This document shows positions 22,378 to 28,182 of a stretch of 28,182 bases of DNA, piece after piece. This stretch comes from CAJBVG01 sp044376465 (GTDB lineage Bacteria > Bacteroidota > Bacteroidia > Sphingobacteriales > Sphingobacteriaceae), in the NCBI GenBank assembly GCA_044376465.1, contig JBILKW010000004.1:1-28182 (forward strand), written 5' to 3'. The translations under genes were made by a program, and so were the position numbers. Position 1 is the stretch's first letter, and every line of letters begins with the position of its first letter. The notes under the pieces are model-generated. The model was not told the DNA's origin. It searched no databases and was given only the letters and a program-made list of their open reading frames with translations.

Positions 22378-23636
22378 CCATCCGCACGTAAGGCTTCAAT
22401 AGGCTTCACTTGTATTGCTCTTCTCGCCGGTATAAAGCCTGCTAATGCCCCCGCAACAATTAACACCGTTAATGCAGTTATGGCAATGTTTAAATCTACC
22501 TGTGGGTTTTTAAACATTCCACCATCTGGGTTTGCACTCATGCCCATGTTTACCAATTCTAAAATCCCTATACCAATAACCAATCCAAAATAACCTGCAA
22601 TCGTGGTTAAAAAAACCGATTCTAAGATTATTTGTCCTACCACTTTTATTGGCGTTGCACCCAATGCTCTTTTAATTCCAATTTCTTTGGTTCGTTCTTT
22701 AACCACTATCAACATAATATTACTTACTCCAATTATACCTGCAAGTAAGGTACCTATTCCTACAATCCACACCAATAAATCAATGCCGTTAAACAAGCCA
22801 TTAATTTTGCCAAACTCTTTACCCATGTTCCAATGTCCAATGGCTAATTGGTCGTCTGGTGAAATATGATGGCGAGTTTTCATCAACTCTATTACTTTGT
22901 TTTCAACTATTTCTACTGGAATGTTTTCTTTAGAAGTAATGGCATACCAACCTACAACGTTTCCATAATTAAAAGCAGTTTGAAAAGTGGTAAAGGGCAC
23001 ATACACTGTTTGTGCTTCTTCTTGTCCTTGCCCGCCGGCCTGCTTGGTTTTAAACAATCCTACAACTTGGAAATACACACCGTTAATGCGTATGTATTGG
23101 CCAATTGGATCCTCGTTTTTTTCAAATAAAATTTCTTGTACACGGTTTCCAATTACGGCTACTTTTCTTTTTTCTTTAATATCATAATCATTTATAAATC
23201 GTCCTCTGAGATTATTCATGGGTTGTATTTTCTCGAACTCTGGGAAATCGCCATAAATAGAAAACTGACCGGTTTTTACACCACGTGTAATATTATTGCC
23301 ACCTCTAAAACCACCAAGCTGGTTGCGTGCGCAAACATATTGAGCTTCGGGTATGGTATTTTTAATGGCCTCGGTATCGTCGTTATTATAATTAAACCTT
23401 CGGCCTGGTTGGAAACCTGCATACGCTTTGTTCGTTTTTTGCGTCCACATAAAAAAACTATTGGTAGCCATTCCATCAAAACCACCTACAACACCGTTGC
23501 GTAATCCGTTGCCAGAGCCCAGCATGATTACCAACATAAAAATACCCCAGAACACACCAAATGCAGTAAGCGTAGTTCTTAATTTATTTTTTTTGATGGT
23601 GCTAAAAATTTCTTGCCAATTATCTCTATCAAACAT
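22374..23636 (-). CDS. MacB-like ABC transporter permease (second of two)
   Basis: A 420-residue FtsX/MacB-type permease: an N-terminal membrane segment after MFDRDNWQEIFSTIKKNKLRTTLTAFGVFWGIFM (in parts), a periplasmic MacB_PCD domain (about 40-270), then three membrane segments with GIIGVSNIMLIVVKERTKEIGIKRALGATP, a strongly conserved coupling region, and a C-terminal GFIPARRAIQVKPIEALRADG. I start it at ATG 23636, where the paralogue's N-terminus MFDLDKWQEIFSTIQKNK aligns; the frame is open to 23660 but those codons overlap the upstream gene. The start is 1 base after the previous stop, so translation is probably coupled. It is a paralogue of the neighbour and likely forms a heterodimer with it. 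Confidence 0.92.
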   Translation of the reverse strand: MFDRDNWQEIFSTIKKNKLRTTLTAFGVFWGIFMLVIMLGSGNGLRNGVVGGFDGMATNSFFMWTQKTNKAYAGFQPGRRFNYNNDDTEAIKNTIPEAQYVCARNQLGGFRGGNNITRGVKTGQFSIYGDFPEFEKIQPMNNLRGRFINDYDIKEKRKVAVIGNRVQEILFEKNEDPIGQYIRINGVYFQVVGLFKTKQAGGQGQEEAQTVYVPFTTFQTAFNYGNVVGWYAITSKENIPVEIVENKVIELMKTRHHISPDDQLAIGHWNMGKEFGKINGLFNGIDLLVWIVGIGTLLAGIIGVSNIMLIVVKERTKEIGIKRALGATPIKVVGQIILESVFLTTIAGYFGLVIGIGILELVNMGMSANPDGGMFKNPQVDLNIAITALTVLIVAGALAGFIPARRAIQVKPIEALRADG

Positions 23637-23637
23637 A

Positions 23638-24867
23638 TTATTCGTCTCTAAGTGCTTCAATAGGTTTAATTCTGGCAGCTTTTAAAGCAGGTACAAAACC
23701 AGCAACTGCTCCCGCAAATATTAAAAATAAGGTGGCCCCAATGGCAATGTTTAAATCTACTTCGGGGTTCCTAAAAAAGTCGGAGGGAGGCATAAATTTT
23801 TTCGCAAGTTCGGTTACAATTACTCCTAATACTAAGCCAATATAGCCTGCAAATCCTGTAATTAAAACCGACTCTTGTATTACTAAACTCACTATAGAAA
23901 AGGGGGTGGCACCAATGGCTTTTCTAACTCCAATTTCTTTCGTACGCTCTTTCACAACAATCATCATAATATTGCTCACCCCAACAATTCCTGCTATAAT
24001 AGTTCCTATACCAATAATGCCGACAAAGAATTTTATGCCGTTTAATAAATCCATTATGTTTTTATAATTTTCATTATTATCAAACGCGAATAGTGCACGC
24101 TCATCTGCAGGGTCAATTTTGTATTTTGTTTGAAGATATGTTCTAGAATCTTCTAGCATACGTTTGCTTTGTACTAAACTTGCTTTGCCTGTACTAAACC
24201 AAATTACCGATACAAAATCTTTCCCGTTGTATGTTTTTTGCATGGTGCTAATGGGAATGTAAATGCGGTCGTTATCTTGCCTACCTTCATCAATCAAAAC
24301 GCCAATCACTTTAAAAGGTACACCGGTAATGTCTATGTATTTACCAATAGGGTCTTCGTCTTTAAACAAAGCTTCTTTTACGGGTTTGCCTATTACAGCT
24401 ACTTTACGATTTTCCGTAATATCTAGTTCATTGATAAATCTGCCTGCTATGATGTTGCATTTCTCTAACTTATCATGGTCTTTGCCACAAGCACGAACTA
24501 AAAAAGAACCTTTTTCATTTTTGTAGTTTATGCTTTTTATTTTTTGAACATCTCTAGAAACGGTGATGTATTCTATTCCCGGGATATTGTTTTTTATGTA
24601 TTCGAAATCTTCATTCTTTAACATAATTCTTCGGCCTGCTTGCATGCCTTGGTATGGGTTACTGGTCACTCCACCTTCTATCCAAATGGCATTACTCGCG
24701 TCTGAGAGGAATTGTTTTTCGGCACCATTTTTTAATCCTTGTCCCGAACCTAACAACACAATTAAAATAAATATACCCCAGGCTACCGAGAAACCAGTTA
24801 AGAACGTACGCAGCTTGTTTTTCTGTATCGTACTAAATATTTCTTGCCATTTATCTAAATCGAACAT
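23638..24867 (-). CDS. MacB-like ABC transporter permease (first of two)
   Basis: A 409-residue permease with the same layout as its downstream paralogue: MFDLDKWQEIFSTIQKNKLRTFLTGFSVAWGIFI at the N-terminus (in parts), periplasmic MacB_PCD domain, then GIVGVSNIMMIVVKERTKEIGVRKAIGATP and AGFVPALKAARIKPIEALRDE. The two permeases share the first 20 residues almost exactly and diverge in the periplasmic domain, which suggests an old tandem duplication with separate substrate contacts. It starts 1 base after the ATPase stop codon. Systems of this type export peptides, antibiotics or lipids; nothing here shows which. Confidence 0.92.
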   Translation of the reverse strand: MFDLDKWQEIFSTIQKNKLRTFLTGFSVAWGIFILIVLLGSGQGLKNGAEKQFLSDASNAIWIEGGVTSNPYQGMQAGRRIMLKNEDFEYIKNNIPGIEYITVSRDVQKIKSINYKNEKGSFLVRACGKDHDKLEKCNIIAGRFINELDITENRKVAVIGKPVKEALFKDEDPIGKYIDITGVPFKVIGVLIDEGRQDNDRIYIPISTMQKTYNGKDFVSVIWFSTGKASLVQSKRMLEDSRTYLQTKYKIDPADERALFAFDNNENYKNIMDLLNGIKFFVGIIGIGTIIAGIVGVSNIMMIVVKERTKEIGVRKAIGATPFSIVSLVIQESVLITGFAGYIGLVLGVIVTELAKKFMPPSDFFRNPEVDLNIAIGATLFLIFAGAVAGFVPALKAARIKPIEALRDE

Positions 24868-24868
24868 C

Positions 24869-25534
24869 TTATGCGGTTTCTATAATGCCGTCTTTTAATC
24901 GTATTACTCTATCGGTTTTTGCAGCTATATCATGCTCATGAGTTACAATAATAATAGTCATTCCGGTATCGTTAATTTCTTTTAGTAGGTTCATTACTTC
25001 GTAAGAAGTTTGTGTATCCAAAGCTCCCGTAGGTTCATCTGCTAAAATAATTTTCGGATTAGCAATTAAGGCTCTTGCAATGGCTACTCTTTGTTTTTGT
25101 CCGCCACTCATTTCACTTGGCAAATGTTCTGCCCAAGCACTTAAGCCAACCTTCTCTAAATATTCCATGGCTATGGCATTTCTTTTTTTACGAGAAACCC
25201 CTTGGTAATAGAGTGGTAGTGCAACGTTTTCCATTGCATTTTTAAAAGATATTAAATTGAAAGATTGAAATACAAAACCCAACATTTGGTTTCTATATTT
25301 TGCAGCTTGCGTTTCTGTTAAATTTTTAATTAAGGTATTGTTTAACCAATACTCACCTTCATCATACTGATCCAGCATACCCAGAATATTTAACATGGTA
25401 GATTTGCCCGAACCAGATGATCCCATAATTGATACAAATTCACCTTCATTGATTTTCATATCAATGCTTTTCAACACCTTCATAGAGTTGTTGCCAATAG
25501 AATACGATTTGCTGATGCTCTTTAACTCAATCAT
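24869..25534 (-). CDS. ABC transporter ATP-binding protein, MacB/LolD-type
   Basis: A 221-residue ATPase that powers the two following permeases. Walker A GSSGSGKST (38-46), Q-loop in FVFQSFNLI (about Q90), signature MSGGQKQRVAIARAL (142-156), Walker B IILADEPTGALD (D166, E167) and the switch histidine in IIIVTHEHDIA. These are the features of the MacB/LolD/FtsE branch. It is the first gene of a four-gene unit (ATPase, permease, permease, adaptor) on the minus strand with gaps of 1, 1 and 61 bases. It is divergent from the higBA-type genes, with a 148-base regulatory region between them. Confidence 0.95.
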   Translation of the reverse strand: MIELKSISKSYSIGNNSMKVLKSIDMKINEGEFVSIMGSSGSGKSTMLNILGMLDQYDEGEYWLNNTLIKNLTETQAAKYRNQMLGFVFQSFNLISFKNAMENVALPLYYQGVSRKKRNAIAMEYLEKVGLSAWAEHLPSEMSGGQKQRVAIARALIANPKIILADEPTGALDTQTSYEVMNLLKEINDTGMTIIIVTHEHDIAAKTDRVIRLKDGIIETA

Positions 25535-25539
25535 AATAT

Positions 25540-25547
25540 CAAGTATA
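25540..25547 (-). promoter_or_regulatory. Candidate -7 element for the ABC efflux operon
   Basis: Minus strand TATACTTG, one base off TAnnTTTG, with only 5 bases between it and the ATPase start codon, the same layout as at bshB1. A TTG (minus strand, near 25566) lies about 16 bases upstream. The mRNA would be leaderless or nearly so. Confidence 0.35.
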
Positions 25548-25575
25548 GTAAATACAATACTACCAATTGAATTAA

Positions 25576-25610
25576 TAACGGGTTTGTTACTCGCCTAACG
25601 GGTTTGTTAC
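25576..25610. promoter_or_regulatory. Two copies of a 15-bp element with internal dyad, 20 bp apart
   Basis: TAACGGGTTTGTTAC at 25576-25590 and again at 25596-25610, identical. Each contains the dyad TAAC-N6-GTTA. The 20-bp period is close to two turns of the helix, so two dimers could bind on the same face. It lies upstream of the ABC operon promoter and about 50 bp upstream of the higBA-type promoter, so it may regulate either. Confidence 0.5.
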
Positions 25611-25640
25611 AAGTTTTATTAAATTATTTAAATGGATATT

Positions 25641-25658
25641 GTTTCCTATTTAGGAAAC
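25641..25658. promoter_or_regulatory. 18-bp perfect palindrome in the higBA-type promoter, likely operator
   Basis: GTTTCCTATTTAGGAAAC consists of GTTTCCTA and TAGGAAAC around a TT centre. It lies exactly between a TTG at 25639-25641 and the -7 box at 25662-25669. Antitoxins with a helix-turn-helix repress their own promoters by binding such palindromes, often with the toxin as co-repressor, so the Xre-type antitoxin at 26026 is the likely ligand. Confidence 0.65.
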
Positions 25659-25661
25659 TGC

Positions 25662-25669
25662 TATATTTG
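25662..25669 (+). promoter_or_regulatory. Promoter -7 element for the higBA-type operon
   Basis: TATATTTG is a full match to TAnnTTTG and has a TTG 20 bases upstream (25639-25641), which fits the -33 element spacing. The toxin start codon is 14 bases after it. Confidence 0.65.
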
Positions 25670-25682
25670 AAAAAAAATATCA

Positions 25683-26036
25683 ATGATACCAAACTTTGAG
25701 ATAGAGATACTAGGAGAGGCAATAGAATTTTTGGGAAAACTTGATTCTAAAACTAGAGATAAAATTTTATACAATTTTAAAAAATCGCAATACAAAAATG
25801 ATGTGGAATTATTTAAGAAATTAACTAATAATATATGGGAATTCAGGACATTGTACAATAGTTTATCTTATAGATTCTTTGCATTCTGGATTAGAATTGA
25901 TGGTAAAGTAACCATGGTTGTTGCAACTCATGGTATAGTTAAATCAACTCAAAAAACTCTAAATAAAGAAATAAAGAAAGCTGAGGAAATCCGACGATTA
26001 TACATTAACAACATAAACCATCAAGATGAAAAATAA
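25683..26036 (+). CDS. HigB/RelE-type toxin (phage Gp49-like family)
   Basis: A 117-residue basic protein of the Gp49/HigB branch of the RelE superfamily, expected to be an mRNA-cleaving toxin of a type II toxin-antitoxin system. Typical features are AIEFLGKLDSKTRDKILYNF at the start, NNIWEFRTLYNSLSYRFFAFWIRIDGKVTMVVATHGIVKSTQKT in the core (in parts; WEFR and the FxxKKxxKTP-like HGIVKSTQKT), and a helical KKAEEIRRLY tail. The order toxin before antitoxin is that of higBA. It overlaps the antitoxin gene by 11 bases, so the two are translated together. The start ATG 25683 follows the promoter closely. Confidence 0.9.
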   Translation: MIPNFEIEILGEAIEFLGKLDSKTRDKILYNFKKSQYKNDVELFKKLTNNIWEFRTLYNSLSYRFFAFWIRIDGKVTMVVATHGIVKSTQKTLNKEIKKAEEIRRLYINNINHQDEK

Positions 26037-26328
26037 ATTTAAAACAGTGTCGATCGATCAATTAATCAACAAGCATATTGGTAAAATTGGAACCGAGAAA
26101 CGTGATGCTTTTGAGAATGAATTAAGGTTAGATTTATTAGGCCAAGCAATAAAACAAGCTAGGCAAGATAGAAATTTAACACAAGAACAATTAGGAGAAC
26201 TTGTAGGGGTACAAAAAGCTCAAATATCTAAAATAGAAAATAGTGTAAAAAATGCCAGGTTCGAAACGATTCTAAAAGTTTTTGAGGCGCTAGGAGCTAA
26301 AGTTAACTTTAGCGTGGAGTTATCCTAA
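26026..26328 (+). CDS. HigA-type antitoxin, Xre-family helix-turn-helix
   Basis: A 100-residue DNA-binding protein. The helix-turn-helix lies at about 39-92 (LGQAIKQARQDRNLTQEQLG, then GVQKAQISKIENSVKNARFE), followed by VFEALGAKVNFSVEL, the usual ending of HigA partners of Gp49-like toxins. The first 35 residues, with DAFENELRLDL, are a typical toxin-contacting N-terminal helix in this group. It should neutralise the toxin encoded just upstream and repress the shared promoter through the palindrome at 25641-25658. It converges on the DUF3817 gene with 2 bases between the stop codons. Confidence 0.9.
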   Translation: MKNKFKTVSIDQLINKHIGKIGTEKRDAFENELRLDLLGQAIKQARQDRNLTQEQLGELVGVQKAQISKIENSVKNARFETILKVFEALGAKVNFSVELS

Positions 26329-26330
26329 CA

Positions 26331-26627
26331 TTACATTTTACTCAATATTTTCTTATCGATGTAAAAAGTACCAAATGGTATGATGCTCGAAGCGAGCACT
26401 TGTAAAATGATGCCTAGTTTCCATTTATGTTTTAGAGACATTATTACTGCATATACCACAAACATTACAAACAATAAGCCATGCGCTTGCCCAACTATTT
26501 GCACTGGAACAGGGTTTCCTCCCCAATATTTTATGGGCATGGCTATAAATACCAACACTAAAAAAGAAATTCCTTCTAAGTAACCTATTAATCTTAATAA
26601 GCTAATTCCGGGTGTAAAAAAAATCAT
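26331..26627 (-). CDS. DUF3817 family small membrane protein
   Basis: A 98-residue inner-membrane protein with three hydrophobic segments (LLRLIGYLEGISFLVLVFIA; LLFVMFVVYAVIM; IILQVLASSIIPFGTFYI). The pairs LEGISFLVLV and VGQAHGLLFVMFV with PIKYWGG between them are the recognisable DUF3817 pattern, a family of unknown function found as single genes or fused to other membrane proteins. The HG in AHGLLF is conserved in the family. Start is the first ATG. A 10-bp palindrome GTATTAATAC lies upstream at 26659-26668. No functional tie to the neighbours is apparent. Confidence 0.85.
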   Translation of the reverse strand: MIFFTPGISLLRLIGYLEGISFLVLVFIAMPIKYWGGNPVPVQIVGQAHGLLFVMFVVYAVIMSLKHKWKLGIILQVLASSIIPFGTFYIDKKILSKM

Positions 26628-26687
26628 CTTGTATTTAATTTGTGGTTAAAATTAGTGTGTATTAATACCTGCTCACAAAATACTTGG

Positions 26688-27215
26688 TTAATGGTTTAGA
26701 TTTAATATAAAAGCAGTTGTAATTGATTGATTTGTGTTTGATAAGGCATTATTATCTAAAAATACAGGTTCTTCGTTGGTAAATATTTTACCTTCAATTC
26801 TAAACATCGCATCGTCATTAATTCTCCAATCGTAATTTAAAGAAAAGCCAGAGCATGCAAATTCGTTCATGGTGTTTGTTTTAAATACAATTGCAGCATC
26901 ATCTTTAAAATTAGATTCTAAGTCAACATAATTTTTATTTGCATAAGAACCAACCATTACTCCCAAATTTGCTCTGTATCTTTCGGTGCTATAATTAGCT
27001 TTTATTAATGCAATGTTAATGGCAATTTCATTATTTTTATGATGGTTTACCAAACCTAATACTTTCTCTGGTTGGGCTTTTCCGAAATCATAGGTATAAT
27101 ACGTTTCGAAATAGCTATTCAATGTTAAATTTGACAATAAACTGTCGGTGCCTGAAGTACTTGCAAATACTAGCTTTGTACTTAGTAGTAAAATTAATAG
27201 GATACTTTTTTTCAT
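26688..27215 (-). CDS. Small outer-membrane barrel-like protein, possibly an internally deleted BBP2/OmpL-like porin
   Basis: A 175-residue exported protein with signal peptide MKKSILLILLLSTKLVFA. The N-terminal part (LTLNSYFETYYTYDFGKAQ, then NHHKNNEIAINIALIKANYSTERYRANLGVMVGSYANKNY) resembles the start of the Bacteroidota BBP2 (OmpL-like) porins, and the last part (GFSLNYDWRINDDAMFRIEGKIFTNEEPVF, then TTAFILNLNH) resembles their end. Complete members have about 350-400 residues. The middle strands seem absent, with the join near FKDDAAIVFKTNT. The frame is open, so it might still fold as a small barrel, or be a relic. Assignment is from remembered patterns. It starts 4 bases before the stop of the YafV gene region. 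Confidence 0.55.
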   Translation of the reverse strand: MKKSILLILLLSTKLVFASTSGTDSLLSNLTLNSYFETYYTYDFGKAQPEKVLGLVNHHKNNEIAINIALIKANYSTERYRANLGVMVGSYANKNYVDLESNFKDDAAIVFKTNTMNEFACSGFSLNYDWRINDDAMFRIEGKIFTNEEPVFLDNNALSNTNQSITTAFILNLNH

Positions 27216-27219
27216 CGTG

Positions 27220-27981
27220 TTAATCCATGTCGTTTAAAAACGGAAACTGTCTTCTGTTCAATTTCAATTCGTGCGCGCTTAATACATGTGTATGTATTTC
27301 GGCTTGTTCCGAAATATATTCAATGGTACCAAAAGGATGGTACACGCTGGTATGCCCAACATGGGCTATGCCATTTCCATCATCGCCAATTCTATTCACT
27401 CCAATTACATAACATTGGTTTTCTATGGCCCTAGCTTTTAACAAGGCGTCCCAATGTTGCATTCTTTTCTCAGGCCAATTGGCTACTATAATCAAGGCAT
27501 CGTATGAATTTTCTTTGGTGTTACGCAACCATCTCGGAAAGCGTAAATCATAACACACATTTAAATTCAACTTCCAACCTTTATACTCTACTATCAATTG
27601 TTTGTTACCCGGACTGAAATGTTTATGCTCGTCGCCCATGCTAAACAAATGTCTCTTATCATATGTAAATAAAGCGCCATCAGAATTTACAAAAACTAAA
27701 CGATTGTAATAATTGGTTCCCTCTTTTATAATCATACTCCCTGCAATGGCACATTTTTTTTCCATAGCAACTTGTTTCATCCAGGCTACACATTCGCCAT
27801 TCATCTCTTCGTATAATTCTTCGGCTTTCATACTAAAGCCTGTAGTAAACATTTCAGGTAAGAGAATTAAATCCGTATCCTCGCTCCATTTTTTTAGCAG
27901 AGAATCAAACATTTTTAAGTTTTCTTTCTTATCTTCCCAATACAAATGGGTTTGCACAGTGCTTACTTTTAAATCTTGCAT
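27220..27981 (-). CDS. yafV: Omega-amidase, YafV-type nitrilase-superfamily hydrolase
   Basis: A 253-residue carbon-nitrogen hydrolase. The catalytic triad is visible: E43 in LLPEMFTTGF, K109 in YDKRHLFSMGDE and C143 in LNVCYDLRFPRW. YafV/NIT2-type enzymes hydrolyse 2-oxoglutaramate and 2-oxosuccinamate, clearing the cyclic by-products of glutamine and asparagine transamination, and so act in metabolite repair and methionine salvage. SMGDEHKHFSPGN and WPEKRMQHWDALLKARAIENQCYV are characteristic of the YafV group. Cytosolic. The start codon is only 9 bases from the start of the divergent transporter gene, so its promoter probably lies inside that gene. Confidence 0.9.
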   Translation of the reverse strand: MQDLKVSTVQTHLYWEDKKENLKMFDSLLKKWSEDTDLILLPEMFTTGFSMKAEELYEEMNGECVAWMKQVAMEKKCAIAGSMIIKEGTNYYNRLVFVNSDGALFTYDKRHLFSMGDEHKHFSPGNKQLIVEYKGWKLNLNVCYDLRFPRWLRNTKENSYDALIIVANWPEKRMQHWDALLKARAIENQCYVIGVNRIGDDGNGIAHVGHTSVYHPFGTIEYISEQAEIHTHVLSAHELKLNRRQFPFLNDMD

Positions 27982-27990
27982 ATAAACATA

Positions 27991-28182
27991 ATGATACTCA
28001 AAAATAAGGAAACTAGGTTATTTATTGTACTCGCTTGCTTTTTTATTGCCAATGCAGTTATTGCAGAATTTATTGGGGTGAAAATATTTTCGGTAGAACA
28101 AACCTTAGGCCTCTCGGAGCTTAATTTAACCTTATTTGGTATTCAAAACCTATCCTTAAACATGTCGGCAGGTGTACTTAAT
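27991..28182 (+). CDS. VUT-family queuosine precursor transporter, 3'-truncated by window edge
   Basis: The first 64 codons of a membrane protein: MILKNKETRLFIVLACFFIA, then NAVIAEFIGVKIFSVEQTLG, then NLSLNMSAGVLN at the window end. The run FIANAVIAEFIGVKIFS is the characteristic start of the VUT/YhhQ family, which takes up queuosine precursors such as preQ0 or preQ1 for tRNA modification. Family members have about 200-260 residues, so most of the gene is beyond the window. The ATG at 27991 gives the standard family N-terminus. It is divergent to yafV with 9 bases between the start codons. Confidence 0.85.
   Translation, partial: MILKNKETRLFIVLACFFIANAVIAEFIGVKIFSVEQTLGLSELNLTLFGIQNLSLNMSAGVLN
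27999..28006 (-). promoter_or_regulatory. Candidate -7 promoter element for yafV, inside the divergent transporter gene
   Basis: Minus strand TATTTTTG, a full match to TAnnTTTG, ending 17 bases before the yafV start codon. The 15-base context CCTTATTTTTGAGTA is identical to that of the box at 11565-11572. It covers codons 3-6 of the plus-strand transporter gene. Confidence 0.5.

Noticed and set aside
23637..23660. Longer start (23660) for the second MacB-like permease
   Set aside because: The extra codons overlap the upstream permease gene, and the paralogue aligns from the methionine at 23636.
26659..26668. Palindrome GTATTAATAC upstream of the DUF3817 gene as operator
   Set aside because: It is short and AT-rich, no clear -7 box is nearby and no regulator is suggested, so chance is likely.

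Overview
The window looks like a chromosomal stretch of an AT-rich member of the Bacteroidota. The signs are a secreted metalloprotease with a type IX secretion (Por) C-terminal domain, a DUF4294 protein, a BshB1 bacillithiol enzyme, a Rel-type (p)ppGpp enzyme, promoters fitting the Bacteroidota -7 box TAnnTTTG, and almost no Shine-Dalgarno sequences. A finer placement (Chitinophagales- or Sphingobacteriales-like) is only an impression. No rRNA, tRNA, insertion sequence, CRISPR array or phage module was seen, and no gene-free stretch exceeds 300 bases.

Layout. 1-3593 (+): the 3' part of nadC, plsY and a large secreted M43-type protease. 3613-8918 (-): pabB, purA and a Fur-family regulator in one tight group (order of transcription fur-purA-pabB), then rel. 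8991-10507 (+): a DUF4294 protein, a block of mirrored short repeats, and bshB1, which ends in a clear intrinsic terminator. 10724-21117 (+): a twelve-gene sulfur locus. 21197-25534 (-): a MacAB-like efflux system (ATPase, two paralogous permeases, HlyD-type adaptor). 25683-26328 (+): a higBA-type toxin-antitoxin pair with its own palindrome-bearing promoter. 26331-27981 (-): a DUF3817 membrane protein, a small and probably internally deleted outer-membrane barrel protein, and a YafV-type amidase. 27991-28182 (+): the start of a VUT-family queuosine-precursor transporter.

The most interesting region is 10.5-21.1 kb. In order it encodes a TauE/SafE anion exporter, a CstB-like persulfide dioxygenase-rhodanese fusion, a peroxiredoxin, a single-domain rhodanese, a universal stress protein, two YeeE/YedE half-transporters, a membrane-anchored TsdA-like dihaem cytochrome c, a Tat-exported SoxB-like hydrolase, an exported DsrE-like protein, an OprD-like outer-membrane porin and a Crp/Fnr regulator with a cysteine cluster. 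Eleven of the twelve genes are 5-21 bases apart. The parts suggest one route: sulfur compound entry through the porin, periplasmic oxidation or hydrolysis, import of thiosulfate or sulfane sulfur, cytosolic persulfide oxidation to sulfite, and sulfite export. No SoxXA, SoxYZ or SoxCD is present, so this is not a standard Sox pathway.

Two 16-bp dyad-like sites of Crp/Fnr geometry precede the first and second genes of this locus. Each lies exactly 36.5 bp upstream of the last base of a -7-like box, so they are good candidates for activation by the regulator at the end of the locus. bshB1 sits directly upstream, which may matter because bacillithiol persulfide is a known substrate of CstB-type enzymes.
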